This document shows, in pieces, positions 13,437-22,321 of a DNA stretch of 64,000 bases. The stretch is taken from assembly GCF_001006005.1 (NCBI RefSeq), contig NZ_CP011254.1, forward strand, positions 1,550,001 through 1,614,000, in the 5' to 3' direction. Positions within the stretch are counted from its first letter, which is position 1. Each line of letters starts with the position of its first letter. Source of the DNA: Serratia fonticola. GTDB taxonomy: Bacteria > Pseudomonadota > Gammaproteobacteria > Enterobacterales > Enterobacteriaceae. Both the position numbers and the translations under genes were made by a program. The notes below the pieces were generated by a model, which saw nothing but the letters and a program-made list of their open reading frames with translations, did no database searches and was not told the origin of the DNA.

Positions 13437-14834
13437 ATGCAACAACACTATCAATTTGATGCCATTATCATCGGCTCCGGCCCTGGTGGTGAAGGCGCAG
13501 CCATGGGTCTGGTGAAACAAGGTGCCCGCGTGGCCGTGATCGAACGGTACAATAACGTGGGCGGCGGTTGTACTCACTGGGGAACCATCCCCTCAAAAGC
13601 CCTCCGCCACGCCGTCAGCCGCATTATCGAATTCAATCAGAACCCGCTTTACAATAACTCCCGCACCCTTAGCGCCACCTTCCCTGACATTTTACGCCAC
13701 GCCGACAGCGTGATTAACCAGCAAACGCGCATGCGCCAAGGGTTCTACGAGCGTAACCAGTGCAAGCTGTTCGCCGGTAACGCCAAGTTTATCGACGCCA
13801 ACACCGTCAGCGTAAGCTATATGGATGGCACGCAGGATACCATCCGCGCCGACCATATTGTGATCGCCTGTGGTTCACGCCCTTATCATCCGAACGGCGT
13901 TGATTTTAACCACTCGCGTATTTATGACAGCGACTCCATCCTGGAGCTGAACCACGAGCCACGCCACGTGATTATCTACGGCGCTGGGGTGATTGGCTGC
14001 GAATATGCTTCTATCTTCCGTGGTTTGAACGTGAAGGTGGACCTGATCAACACCCGCGATCGATTGCTGGCGTTCCTCGATCAGGAGATGTCAGATTCCC
14101 TGTCTTATCACTTCTGGAATAACGGCGTGGTGATCCGCCACAATGAAGAGTTCGAGAAGATCGAGGGTACCGATGACGGCGTGATTGTGCACCTGAAATC
14201 CGGCAAGAAAGTGAAGGCCGATTGCCTGCTGTATGCCAATGGCCGTACCGGTAACACCGATGCGCTTGGCCTGGAGAACGTGGGTCTGGAATCAGACAGC
14301 CGTGGCCTGCTAAAGGTCAACAGCATGTATCAGACCGCTGTATCCCACATTTATGCCGTAGGTGACGTGATCGGCTATCCGAGTCTGGCATCTGCCGCTT
14401 ATGACCAGGGCCGCATCGCCGCTCAGGCCATCTCCTCTGGGGAAGCCAGCGGGCATCTGATCGAAGACATTCCAACGGGCATTTATACCATTCCGGAAAT
14501 CAGCTCCGTCGGTAAAACCGAGCAGGAACTGACGGCGATGAAGGTGCCCTATGAAGTGGGCCGTGCCCAGTTCAAACACCTGGCCCGGGCGCAGATTGCC
14601 GGTATGAACGTGGGTAGCCTGAAGATCCTGTTCCACCGCGATACCTTGCAGATCCTGGGGATCCACTGCTTTGGTGAGCGTGCGGCAGAGATCATTCACA
14701 TCGGTCAGGCGATCATGGAACAAAAAGGTGAAGGTAATACCATCGAGTATTTCGTCAATACCACCTTCAACTATCCGACCATGGCCGAAGCCTACCGCGT
14801 GGCCGCGCTAAACGGTTTAAACCGCCTTTTTTAG
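13437..14834 (+). CDS. sthA: Soluble pyridine nucleotide transhydrogenase
   Basis: Soluble FAD enzyme that transfers hydride between NADPH and NAD+, mainly reoxidising excess NADPH. The 465-residue product has the FAD-binding [12 protein letters not shown] near residue 13, the NAD(P) site [11 protein letters not shown] near residue 183, and the FAD site [14 protein letters not shown] near residue 305. At the position where disulfide reductases have a CxxxxC pair it reads [12 protein letters not shown], with a single cysteine; that is normal for this family and separates it from dihydrolipoyl dehydrogenases. The C-terminus overlaps the end of convergent oxyR by 18 bp. Confidence 0.97.
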   Translation: MQQHYQFDAIIIGSGPGGEGAAMGLVKQGARVAVIERYNNVGGGCTHWGTIPSKALRHAVSRIIEFNQNPLYNNSRTLSATFPDILRHADSVINQQTRMRQGFYERNQCKLFAGNAKFIDANTVSVSYMDGTQDTIRADHIVIACGSRPYHPNGVDFNHSRIYDSDSILELNHEPRHVIIYGAGVIGCEYASIFRGLNVKVDLINTRDRLLAFLDQEMSDSLSYHFWNNGVVIRHNEEFEKIEGTDDGVIVHLKSGKKVKADCLLYANGRTGNTDALGLENVGLESDSRGLLKVNSMYQTAVSHIYAVGDVIGYPSLASAAYDQGRIAAQAISSGEASGHLIEDIPTGIYTIPEISSVGKTEQELTAMKVPYEVGRAQFKHLARAQIAGMNVGSLKILFHRDTLQILGIHCFGERAAEIIHIGQAIMEQKGEGNTIEYFVNTTFNYPTMAEAYRVAALNGLNRLF

Positions 14835-15734
14835 GCCCGCGTCCAGGTAGTTCTGCATGTGTTCGCGAATAGCCTCGGCCAGCTGCTCATAGCGGCTACG
14901 CAGTGGGGAGCCGGGGCGATACACCAGAGCAATGGTGCGCTTCGGTTCCGGTTTGTAGCACTCCAGATAGCAGACGCCATCACGCTCGCGCTCACGCGGT
15001 ACTGCCAAGGCGGGTAACAGCGTTATCCCACTGCCTGCGGCAACCATATTACGCAGCGTTTCCAGACTGGTCGCGCGGAAGTGGGTATCCTCATCCGCAC
15101 CGGCCTGGAAGCAAAAGCCCAGCGCCTGATCGCGTAAACAGTGGCCATCTTCCAGCATCAGCAGTTTTTCACCCGCCAAATCGGCCATCGCCACGCGTTC
15201 GCGCTGCGCCCACGGATGGTCGGAATAGACTGCTAACTGCATCGGCTCATCGAACAAAGGCACTTCGATAAAGGCTTCGGTCTCTTTCACCAAGGCAAGA
15301 ATAGCGCAGTCCAACTTGCCGCTGTCCAGCTGTGCCAGCAGTTGATGGGTTTGTGCTTCATGCAGGTACATTTCCAACTTGGGAAAGGATTTATGCAGCG
15401 TCGGGATAATCTGCGGCAGCAGATAAGGCCCCACGGTAGGGATCAGGCCGATATGCAACGGCCCGGACATCGCTTCCCCTTGCTGGCTGGCCATTTCCTT
15501 CAAGACTTTGACTTCGCGTAGCACGGTGCGCGCCTGTTCCACCAGCAGTAAGCCAGCCTGTGTGAAAAGCACCTTACGGCTGGTCCGCTCAAGCAGCATC
15601 ACGCCCAACTCGTCTTCCAGCTTGCGGATCTGGCCACTCAATGTTGGTTGGCTGACATGGCATGAGTCGGCAGCGCGCCGGAAGTGGCGGTGCTCGGCCA
15701 AGGCGACCAGATACTCTAAATCACGAATATTCAT
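14817..15734 (-). CDS. oxyR: Hydrogen-peroxide-sensing regulator OxyR
   Basis: LysR-family activator of the peroxide response. The 305-residue product matches the E. coli length, with a helix-turn-helix near residues 16-40 ([17 protein letters not shown]) and the redox pair C199 and C208 ([14 protein letters not shown]), which form the activating disulfide in E. coli. The chosen ATG at 15732-15734 (MNIRDLEYL) gives the conserved N-terminus; a longer frame adds seven residues. The gene is convergent with sthA, as in E. coli. Divergently it faces a peroxiredoxin-glutaredoxin gene, which in E. coli is replaced by the small RNA OxyS. Confidence 0.97.
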   Translation of the reverse strand: MNIRDLEYLVALAEHRHFRRAADSCHVSQPTLSGQIRKLEDELGVMLLERTSRKVLFTQAGLLLVEQARTVLREVKVLKEMASQQGEAMSGPLHIGLIPTVGPYLLPQIIPTLHKSFPKLEMYLHEAQTHQLLAQLDSGKLDCAILALVKETEAFIEVPLFDEPMQLAVYSDHPWAQRERVAMADLAGEKLLMLEDGHCLRDQALGFCFQAGADEDTHFRATSLETLRNMVAAGSGITLLPALAVPRERERDGVCYLECYKPEPKRTIALVYRPGSPLRSRYEQLAEAIREHMQNYLDAGLKKAV

Positions 15735-15756
15735 TGTTGTTTCCCTCCTGGCCATG

Positions 15757-15793
15757 ATAGCTCATGGCGATAGATAAGATAGCAACGAGTGAT
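15757..15793. promoter_or_regulatory. Candidate OxyR binding site
   Basis: In the 153-bp gap between oxyR and the peroxiredoxin gene, ATAG occurs at 15757 and 15779, exactly 22 bp apart as in the OxyR consensus (four ATAG/CTAT-type contacts 11 bp apart). The other two contacts read CGAT (15768) and TGAT (15790), only half matching. The position between oxyR and a peroxide-defence gene is right. This remains a prediction. Confidence 0.45.
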
Positions 15794-15887
15794 TAGAACT
15801 ATCAAGCCCCGCAGTGAATAATGTCCCCCAACGAAGCGCAACGGCGCCAACATAAAAAATTCATTTTTCTAATTAAGGGGTTAATTC

Positions 15888-16619
15888 ATGTTTACCAGTC
15901 AAGAAGGCAAAAAAGTCCCTCAGGTTACCTTCCATACTCGCCAGGGCGACCAATGGATCGATGTCACCACGGATGACCTGTTCAAAGACAAAACCGTGAT
16001 CCTGTTCTCCCTGCCAGGCGCGTTCACCCCAACCTGCTCATCAAGCCATTTGCCGCGCTATAACGAACTGTCCAGCGTGTTCAAGCAGCATGGCGTTGAC
16101 AGCATCCTGTGCGTCTCGGTGAACGATACTTTTGTGATGAACGCCTGGAAAGCCGATCAACACGCCGAAAATATTACCTTCGTGCCGGACGGCAACGGTG
16201 AATTCACCAAGGGCATGAACATGCTGGTTGAGAAAGCCGATCTGGGCTTTGGCCCACGTTCATGGCGCTACTCCATGCTGGTGCGTAACGGCGTGGTAGA
16301 AAAAATGTTCGTCGAGCCAAACAAGCCGGGCGACCCGTTTGAAGTTTCTGACGCCGACACCATGTTGAAATACCTGGCACCGGAATTCCAAGTGCAGGAA
16401 TCGGTTTCCCTGTTCACCAAACCGGGCTGCCCGTTCTGCGCCAAAGCCAAACAAATGCTGCAAGAGCGCGGGATCCAATATGAAGAAATCGTGTTGGGCC
16501 AAGACGCGACCACGGTCAGCCTGCGCGCTGTCAGCGGCCGCGCTACCGTGCCACAGGTGTTTATCGGTGGTCGCCACATCGGTGGTAGCGACGATCTGGA
16601 AAACTTCCTGTCAGCCTGA
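15888..16619 (+). CDS. Hybrid peroxiredoxin 5 - glutaredoxin
   Basis: Two-domain thiol peroxidase that reduces hydrogen peroxide and alkyl peroxides with glutathione. The N-terminal Prx5 domain (about residues 3-165) has the peroxidatic cysteine C50 in the motif PGAFTPTC; the C-terminal glutaredoxin domain (about 172-243) has the active site CPFC at residues 181-184 and the glutathione-binding TVPQVF. Length 243 fits the Haemophilus hyPrx5 type. It is divergent from oxyR with a candidate OxyR site between, so peroxide induction is likely (inference). A terminator follows, so it is probably transcribed alone. E. coli lacks this gene at oxyR. Confidence 0.95.
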   Translation: MFTSQEGKKVPQVTFHTRQGDQWIDVTTDDLFKDKTVILFSLPGAFTPTCSSSHLPRYNELSSVFKQHGVDSILCVSVNDTFVMNAWKADQHAENITFVPDGNGEFTKGMNMLVEKADLGFGPRSWRYSMLVRNGVVEKMFVEPNKPGDPFEVSDADTMLKYLAPEFQVQESVSLFTKPGCPFCAKAKQMLQERGIQYEEIVLGQDATTVSLRAVSGRATVPQVFIGGRHIGGSDDLENFLSA

Positions 16620-16703
16620 ATGATAAAAATAAACCCGATGGGCCTCAGGCACGGTTCAACAATCTGTCGCCTGTAAACCAACGGAATAGCACTAATGTAA
16701 CTT

Positions 16704-16731
16704 TTGGCGGGTGCTGACCCGCCCTTTTTTA
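16704..16731 (+). terminator. Terminator after the peroxiredoxin gene
   Basis: GGCGGGT-GCTG-ACCCGCC forms a 7-bp GC-rich stem with a 4-nt loop, followed by a C and six T residues. It separates the peroxiredoxin gene from the downstream flavoprotein gene, whose ribosome site begins only about 10 bp later. Confidence 0.88.
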
Positions 16732-16749
16732 TACCCTTCAGGAGCGGAT

Positions 16750-18198
16750 ATGAAACTGTTGAATGTCGACGTCGCGGTTATTGGCGGCGGCACTGCCGGA
16801 CTAGGCGCTTACCGCGCAGCAAAACTTTCTACCCCCAACGTGGTGATGATTGAGGGCGGACCTTTTGGCACCACCTGTGCCCGCGTTGGCTGTATGCCTT
16901 CCAAATTACTGATCGCTGCGGCAGAAGCGGTGCATCAGATCGAACGGGCTCCTGGCTTTGGCGTCCACCCGGCGGGAAAAGCCACCATCAATGGCCGTGA
17001 AGTGATGGCTCGCGTCAAACGCGAACGCGATCGCTTCGTCGGTTTTGTACTGGAAGGGGTCGATAGCATCCCTGCCGCAGACAAAATTCAGGGCTATGCC
17101 CGCTTCATTGACGACAACACTTTGCAGGTTGACGAACATACGCGCATCGTCGCGCAACGTATCGTGATCGCCACCGGTTCCCGCCCTAGCTGGCCTGCAC
17201 CGTGGAACGATCTGGGCGACCGCCTGATCGTCAATGACGATGTGTTTAACTGGGATGATTTGCCGCAGTCCGTCGCGGTATTTGGCCCAGGGGTGATCGG
17301 ATTGGAACTGGGACAGGCGCTGCATCGCCTTGGCGTTGCCACCAAAGTGTTCGGCGTTGGCGGCGCGGTTGGCCCGCTGACCGACAGCGTAGTGCGGGAA
17401 TATGCCGCTAAAACGCTGGGTGAAGAGTTCTATCTCGACCCGGATGTCAAAGTAGACATCATGCAGCGCGAAGGCGACAAAGTGTTTATCCGCTACCAGG
17501 ATCTGCACGGCCAAACGCAGGAAATGATGGTGGATTACGTGTTGGCCGCCACCGGCCGCCGGCCGAACGTCGACAAACTGGGATTGGAAAATACCACTCT
17601 GGTGCTGGATGCCAAAGGCGTGCCACAGGCCGATCGCTTAACCATGCAAACCAGCGTGCCGCATATTTTCATCGCCGGTGATGCCAGCAACCAATTGCCA
17701 CTGCTGCACGAAGCCAGCGATCAGGCTCGTATTGCCGGGCACAACGCGGGCAGCTTCCCAGAAGTAACGCCAGGCCTGCGCCGCAGCTCGATTTCCGTGG
17801 TGTTCTCAGACCCGCAAATCGCCATGGTCGGCTCAACCTTCCGTGAGTTGAACCAGAAATTCAGTGCCTGTGGCTGCTTTGAAGTGGGTGCCGTGTCGTT
17901 CGAAAACCAGGGCCGTTCCCGGGTGATGCTACGCAATAAAGGCATCTTGCACGTTTATGGCGAGCAAGGCACAGGTCGCTTCCTGGGTGCTGAGATGATG
18001 GGGCCGGACGTGGAGCATATCGCCCATTTGTTGGCTTGGGCACATCAGCAACAGATGACCATCGACCAAATGCTGGATATGCCGTTCTATCACCCGGTGA
18101 TCGAAGAAGGGCTGCGTACCGCGCTACGCGATCTGCAAGCCAAGCTGAAGCTGGGTGAGTCTGAGGCGGAACGCTGCCAGCGTTGCCCTGGCGAATAA
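16750..18198 (+). CDS. Dihydrolipoyl dehydrogenase-like flavoprotein
   Basis: Pyridine nucleotide-disulfide oxidoreductase of the class I family, 482 residues. It has an FAD site GGGTAGLGAYRAAK (residues 12-25), a redox-active pair C43 and C48 (TTCARVGCMPSK), the NAD site GPGVIGLELGQ near residue 181, a second FAD segment HIFIAGDAS near 304 and the C-terminal catalytic HPVIEEGL near 450. All residues needed for a disulfide reductase are present. It is not next to a 2-oxoacid dehydrogenase, so its substrate is unknown; proximity to oxyR and the peroxiredoxin suggests a redox role, which is inference only. The start (16750) follows AGGAG with a 5-bp gap; a longer frame from 16711 would overlap the terminator and is rejected. 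Confidence 0.9.
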   Translation: MKLLNVDVAVIGGGTAGLGAYRAAKLSTPNVVMIEGGPFGTTCARVGCMPSKLLIAAAEAVHQIERAPGFGVHPAGKATINGREVMARVKRERDRFVGFVLEGVDSIPAADKIQGYARFIDDNTLQVDEHTRIVAQRIVIATGSRPSWPAPWNDLGDRLIVNDDVFNWDDLPQSVAVFGPGVIGLELGQALHRLGVATKVFGVGGAVGPLTDSVVREYAAKTLGEEFYLDPDVKVDIMQREGDKVFIRYQDLHGQTQEMMVDYVLAATGRRPNVDKLGLENTTLVLDAKGVPQADRLTMQTSVPHIFIAGDASNQLPLLHEASDQARIAGHNAGSFPEVTPGLRRSSISVVFSDPQIAMVGSTFRELNQKFSACGCFEVGAVSFENQGRSRVMLRNKGILHVYGEQGTGRFLGAEMMGPDVEHIAHLLAWAHQQQMTIDQMLDMPFYHPVIEEGLRTALRDLQAKLKLGESEAERCQRCPGE

Positions 18199-18234
18199 AC
18201 CTTTCGCTATTGCGTTACAGTTAAATCCACCAAT

Positions 18235-18352
18235 CTCCCCTCACCCCAACCCTCTCCCCAAAAAGGAGAGGGTGCTGTATGGCGCCGAAGTCAGGCACGG
18301 AAGTCACTTTGTGGCACCTTCGGGCCCCTCTCCCTTTAGGAGAGGGGCCGTC
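18235..18352. repeat. CCCTCACCC-type intergenic palindromic repeat
   Basis: The segment holds TCCCCTCACCCCAACCCTC followed by CTCCCC and its complement GGAGAGGG, then a second stem CCCCTCTCC/GGAGAGGGG about 60 bp on. The same CCCTCACCC and CCCTCTCCC blocks recur at 28553-28806. It lies in the gap before the HicB gene. It looks like a dispersed palindromic repeat or small non-coding element that could also act as a terminator; no transposase is present. Confidence 0.65.
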
Positions 18353-18421
18353 ACTGCACGTAATGTTCGGTTTCTCTGCTTGCTGAAAAGAGAATCTTGG
18401 CCATTTTCATGTTCTGCAATA

Positions 18422-18451
18422 TTGATGTGATACTACTATTGATACTATTAT
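18422..18451 (+). promoter_or_regulatory. Candidate promoter with tandem 12-bp repeat (hicB)
   Basis: TTGATG (18422-18427), an 18-bp spacer and TATTAT (18446-18451) form a plausible sigma-70 promoter 28 bp upstream of the HicB start. Two adjacent copies of TGATACTAnTAT (18428-18439 and 18440-18451) differ at one base and cover the spacer and -10 box. This is the layout expected of an autoregulatory operator; binding by HicB is inferred. Confidence 0.5.
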
Positions 18452-18478
18452 GCGTGGTGTAGATATTGGAGGAAGAAC

Positions 18479-18805
18479 ATGGAAAAACATGAGCACTACA
18501 CTTATCGCATCACCTGGTCAGCGGAGGATAGCGAGTATGTCGGCCTCTGTACGGAGTTTCCTTCTCTGTCATGGTTGGCACCTACCCGCACCGCAGCGCT
18601 GGACGGCATTGAAAAACTGGTCCGCGATGTGATTGCCGATATGCTCGCCCAGGGCGAAACGCCGCCAGAGGCACTGGCAGAGAAAAATTTCAGCGGGAAA
18701 CTGGTACTGCGGATGACCCCGGAACAGCATCGCCGCCTGGCGATTAATGCTATGGATGAAGGCGTCAGCCTTAACCGTTATTTGTGCGCCCGGTTGGCAG
18801 GATAA
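18479..18805 (+). CDS. HicB-family antitoxin-like protein (no HicA partner seen)
   Basis: A 108-residue protein with an N-terminal HicB-type domain (YTYRITWSAEDSEYVGLCTEF, aligned to the degenerate RNase H-like fold of HicB antitoxins, here split in two for description) and a C-terminal ribbon-helix-helix-like tail (LVLRMTPEQHRRLAI, then EGVSLNRYLCARL). Starts at ATG after a strong GGAGGA site. HicB normally neutralises the HicA mRNA-degrading toxin and represses its own promoter. No HicA-like ORF of about 60 residues is visible in the 280 bp upstream or the 30 bp downstream, so it is either an orphan antitoxin or a solitary regulator. Confidence 0.8.
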   Translation: MEKHEHYTYRITWSAEDSEYVGLCTEFPSLSWLAPTRTAALDGIEKLVRDVIADMLAQGETPPEALAEKNFSGKLVLRMTPEQHRRLAINAMDEGVSLNRYLCARLAG

Positions 18806-18824
18806 GGGCAGCATTGCGCTGCCC
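18806..18824. terminator. Hairpin between the HicB gene and argH
   Basis: GGGCAGC-ATTGC-GCTGCCC is a perfect 7-bp stem in the 30-bp gap between two convergent genes. Neither strand has a good T-run after it, so termination may be weak. Confidence 0.55.
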
Positions 18825-18835
18825 TCAGGTATAGC

Positions 18836-20209
18836 TTAGAACAGACGTTTTTTCGCCTCGGCGATCGCATAGGCAACCTGCTGAGGAGAGACACCGCCCT
18901 TGGCCGCGCGCTTATCCAGGCAAGATTGCAGCGACAGGATCGGATAAACGTCGTCACCAATCACGCTGTTGAATTTCTGCAAATCGCTCAGCGGCAGGTC
19001 TTCCAACGGCTTGCCCTGGCGGATCGCTTCCACTACCGCTTCACCCACAATGTGGTGCGCTTCGCGGAACGGCACGCCTTTGGCAACCAGATAGTCGGCC
19101 AGTTCGGTGGCGTTAGCATAGCCTTGCTGTGCCGCTTCCTGGCAACGTGGGCGCTTCACCTGAATGCCGTCCAGCACCAATACCGCCATCTGCAGGCAGT
19201 CCATCCAGGTGTCGAGCGCGTCGAACAGCCCTTCTTTGTCTTCCTGCATGTCTTTGTTGTAGGCCAACGGCAGGCCTTTCAACGTCATCATCATGCCGGT
19301 CAAAGCCCCTTGCACACGCCCAGACTTGCCACGGATCAGCTCTAACGCGTCGGGGTTTTTCTTCTGTGGCATCAGGGATGAGCCTGAGGTCACGCGATCC
19401 GAAAGCTCGACAAACGCCGCTTCGCCGCTGTTGAAGAAGATCAGGTCTTCGGCAAAGCGCGACAGGTGAACCATGCTGATGGCAGCATTGGACAGCAGCT
19501 CCAGCACGTGGTCACGATCGGAGACGCTGTCCAGGCTGTTGCGCGTGGCAGAGGCAAAGCCCAACCAGCCAGCCAGTTGTTCACGGTCGATCGGATAAGC
19601 GGTTCCGGCCAAGGCACCGCTACCCAGCGGGCTGACGTCCAGGCGTTTCAACGTATCCTGCAGGCGGCTTTCATCACGCGCCAGCATCTCAACGTAAGCG
19701 AGGCACCAGTGGGCAAAAGTTACCGGCTGGGCGCGCTGCAGGTGGGTATAACCCGGCATCACCGCATCCTGATTGGCTTCGGCGGTTTCTACCAGCGCCT
19801 GTTGCAGCTGTACCAACGCCTGATGCAGTTCACTAACCTGATGTTTGCACCACAGTTTCAGATCGGTGGCCACCTGATCGTTACGGCTGCGGCCGGTATG
19901 CAGCTTTTTGCCCAGATCGCCGACTTTATCGATCAGCTTTTGCTCAACCCAGCTGTGAATATCTTCTGCGTCGCTGTTAACGATCGCCAGAGGATCGGCC
20001 TGCACTTCTTCCAGCAGCACGTTCAGTGCCTGCTCAAGCTGCTGTTGCTCTGCTGACGTCAGTACGTTGACGGTCACCAGCGCTTTTGACCAGGCGACGG
20101 AGCCCACAATATCCTGTTCCGCCAGGCGATAGTCGAAGCGCAGGGAATCATTTAACTGTTTGAACCGCTGATCCGCTGCCTGACTAAACCGTCCGCCCCA
20201 AAGTGCCAT
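18836..20209 (-). CDS. argH: Argininosuccinate lyase
   Basis: Last step of arginine synthesis: splits argininosuccinate to arginine and fumarate in the cytoplasm. The 457-residue product has the same length as the E. coli enzyme. The superfamily signature [11 protein letters not shown] is near residue 280, and the catalytic segments [12 protein letters not shown] (near 110) and [10 protein letters not shown] (near 156) are present. The start at 20207-20209 gives [10 protein letters not shown]; the longer frame is rejected because it adds 13 non-conserved residues. It is the distal gene of argCBGH, 74 bp after argG, with a perfect hairpin in that gap. Confidence 0.97.
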   Translation of the reverse strand: MALWGGRFSQAADQRFKQLNDSLRFDYRLAEQDIVGSVAWSKALVTVNVLTSAEQQQLEQALNVLLEEVQADPLAIVNSDAEDIHSWVEQKLIDKVGDLGKKLHTGRSRNDQVATDLKLWCKHQVSELHQALVQLQQALVETAEANQDAVMPGYTHLQRAQPVTFAHWCLAYVEMLARDESRLQDTLKRLDVSPLGSGALAGTAYPIDREQLAGWLGFASATRNSLDSVSDRDHVLELLSNAAISMVHLSRFAEDLIFFNSGEAAFVELSDRVTSGSSLMPQKKNPDALELIRGKSGRVQGALTGMMMTLKGLPLAYNKDMQEDKEGLFDALDTWMDCLQMAVLVLDGIQVKRPRCQEAAQQGYANATELADYLVAKGVPFREAHHIVGEAVVEAIRQGKPLEDLPLSDLQKFNSVIGDDVYPILSLQSCLDKRAAKGGVSPQQVAYAIAEAKKRLF

Positions 20210-20237
20210 AATCTTGCTCCTGAATAAGTATGCGAAA

Positions 20238-20257
20238 GGGCGCAGCATGCTGCGCCC
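20238..20257. other. Perfect 20-bp palindrome between argG and argH
   Basis: GGGCGCAGCATGCTGCGCCC is an exact palindrome inside the operon, 28 bp before the argH start. In the RNA it would fold into a GC-rich hairpin without a following T-run on the minus strand. It may stabilise the 3' end of the upstream message or tune expression; no function is established. Confidence 0.6.
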
Positions 20258-20283
20258 CTCAAATTGACGCTAAACCAACGACG

Positions 20284-21501
20284 TTACTTTTTCTTCTCGT
20301 TCAACGCGCGGATACGGGAAGAGAGCGAGAACAGACGGATAAAGCCACCCGCATGGCTGTGATCGTAAACTTCGTCTTCGCCAAAGGTCGCAAATTCTTC
20401 TGAGTACAGGCTGTTGGCCGATTTCTTCTGGATCGCGGTCACCTGGCCTTTATACAATTGCAGCACCACTTCGCCGTTAACTTCTTCCGCCAGCGCTTGT
20501 GCGGAAGCCTGAATGGAACGACGCAGCGGAGCAAACCAGCGGCCATCGTAGACCACGTAGGACATTTCCAGGCCCAACTGCTCACGCCACTTAAAGCTAT
20601 CACGATCCAGTACCAACTGCTCGACCCCACGCAGCGCGGCAACCATAATCGTGCCCCCCGGGGTTTCATAGCAACCACGGGATTTGATCCCTACCAAGCG
20701 GTTTTCTACGATATCGATACGACCCACTCCGTGTTTGGCACCCAGCACGTTCAGGGTTTCCAGACACTTATACGGGCTCATCGCTTCACCATTAACGGCA
20801 ACAACGCAGCCTTTCTCTACGGTGACGGTTACTTGTTCTGGCTTGTCCGGTGCTTCCAACGGATCGACAGTCCAAACCCAGCAATCTTTGTTTGGCGCAT
20901 TCCACGGGCTTTCCAACACGCCGCCTTCGGTAGAGATGTGCCAGGCGTTTTCGTCACGGCTGTAGATCTTCTCCAGCGAAGCGGTGGTTGGGATATTACG
21001 CTCTTTCAGGTAATCCAGCAGTGCCTCACGGGAACGCAGATTCCACTCACGCCAAGGCGCGACCACCTTCAGGTGCGGAGCCAATGCGGTATAGGTGGTT
21101 TCGAAACGCACCTGATCGTTGCCTTTACCGGTAGCCCCGTGGCACAGCGCATCGGCACCCACTTTCAGCGCCAGCTCAACCTGAGCCTTGGCAATGATCG
21201 GACGCGCCATTGAAGTCCCCAGCAGGTAGCTGCCTTCGTACAGTGCGCCGGTCTGCAGCACCGGATAAACGTAGTCGCGGATAAACTCTTCACGCAGATC
21301 GACAACATGACACTCAGAGGCACCGGATTGCAGAGCTTTCTGCTCAACACCTTCCAGATCGCCGCGCTCCTGGCCGATGTCCGCCACGAAGGCTACCACT
21401 TCACAGCCACCGTAGTTCTCTTTCAGCCATGGAATGATGGCCGAAGTATCCAGACCGCCGGAGTACGCCAGAACGATTTTCTTGATGCCTTTGTTTTGCA
21501 T
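20284..21501 (-). CDS. argG: Argininosuccinate synthase (short type)
   Basis: ATP-dependent joining of citrulline and aspartate to argininosuccinate. The 405-residue product carries the ATP-binding P-loop AYSGGLDTS near residue 13, [18 protein letters not shown] segment near 115 and the citrulline/aspartate site around [10 protein letters not shown]. This is the approximately 400-residue form found in most bacteria and eukaryotes, not the 447-residue form of E. coli, and it lies within the arg cluster rather than elsewhere. Spacing to argB is 26 bp. Expression should follow the ARG boxes upstream of argC. Confidence 0.97.
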   Translation of the reverse strand: MQNKGIKKIVLAYSGGLDTSAIIPWLKENYGGCEVVAFVADIGQERGDLEGVEQKALQSGASECHVVDLREEFIRDYVYPVLQTGALYEGSYLLGTSMARPIIAKAQVELALKVGADALCHGATGKGNDQVRFETTYTALAPHLKVVAPWREWNLRSREALLDYLKERNIPTTASLEKIYSRDENAWHISTEGGVLESPWNAPNKDCWVWTVDPLEAPDKPEQVTVTVEKGCVVAVNGEAMSPYKCLETLNVLGAKHGVGRIDIVENRLVGIKSRGCYETPGGTIMVAALRGVEQLVLDRDSFKWREQLGLEMSYVVYDGRWFAPLRRSIQASAQALAEEVNGEVVLQLYKGQVTAIQKKSANSLYSEEFATFGEDEVYDHSHAGGFIRLFSLSSRIRALNEKKK

Positions 21502-21527
21502 TGTGTTATTCCTTTTTAATTCTAAAT

Positions 21528-22301
21528 TTAAGCGAGGATCCGGGTGCCAATCGACACACCATTAAACAGAGCAGGGAGCTTTTCGGCATTACGCCAGCTG
21601 GCGATATCTACCGGGCGGCCAAGGGTACGTGCAGCATCAAGCGCCGCATTGACCTTCACCACCATACCATCGGTAATGATGCCTTGAGCAATCAGTTGCT
21701 CGGCTTTTTGTGCGGTCATTTCCGCAATGCGCTGCCCTTTGCCGTCGAGAATACCGCTGACATCCGACAGCAAGATTAAATCCGCCCCCAGCGTGGCGGC
21801 CAGGGCCGTCGCAGCCTGATCGGCGTTCACGTTCATCAGTTGCCCTTCGGCAGTAATGCCGATGGAGCTGACCACTGGCAGGTAGCCAGCGCCCAACAAG
21901 GTATTGAGCAGCGCAGGTGTTCCTGGTACTGCATGGCCCACATGGCCCAACGCTGGGTCCAGCTGAGTTACCGCAACACTGCCACCGTCTGCCAGGCTCA
22001 GGCCAACGGCATTAATTTTGTGCTTCACCGCCCAGGCCAGCAGGGTTTTATTCGCCGTTCCTGCCAGTGCGCCGGTGATGATGTCGATTTGATCGGCTGG
22101 AGTGACACGCAGGCCGTTCTTCTTCACTACCGGCAGGGAGAGCTGTTTCATCAATTCATCCACCACGCAGCCGCCGCCGTGGACGATCACCAGCGGGCGC
22201 TGATGTTCCTGGCGATAGACATCCAGCGCGGTAAACAAACGCTCCAGCGCTTCTTCACTGTCCAGTAGCACGCCACCTAGTTTGATAATCAATGGATTCA
22301 T
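21528..22301 (-). CDS. argB: N-acetylglutamate kinase
   Basis: Second step of arginine synthesis: phosphorylates N-acetylglutamate. The 257-residue product has the amino-acid kinase motifs [10 protein letters not shown] at the N-terminus, [11 protein letters not shown] near residue 39 and the nucleotide-binding [12 protein letters not shown] near residue 175. The N-terminus lacks the extra helix of arginine-feedback-sensitive hexameric kinases, so it is the dimeric arginine-insensitive type typical of enterobacteria. It is 20 bp after argC and 26 bp before argG in the operon. Confidence 0.97.
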   Translation of the reverse strand: MNPLIIKLGGVLLDSEEALERLFTALDVYRQEHQRPLVIVHGGGCVVDELMKQLSLPVVKKNGLRVTPADQIDIITGALAGTANKTLLAWAVKHKINAVGLSLADGGSVAVTQLDPALGHVGHAVPGTPALLNTLLGAGYLPVVSSIGITAEGQLMNVNADQAATALAATLGADLILLSDVSGILDGKGQRIAEMTAQKAEQLIAQGIITDGMVVKVNAALDAARTLGRPVDIASWRNAEKLPALFNGVSIGTRILA

Positions 22302-22321
22302 TGCTGTTTACTCACGCTGAT

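Noticed and set aside
15735-15887. Search for an OxyS-like small RNA divergent from oxyR
   Set aside because: The 153-bp gap has no OxyS-like sequence or terminator and ends directly in the peroxiredoxin gene.
18199-18478. HicA toxin gene upstream of the HicB-type gene
   Set aside because: I looked for a 50-80 codon ORF ending near 18470 with a HicA-like GSH...H pattern and saw none; the space is filled by the palindromic repeat and promoter.
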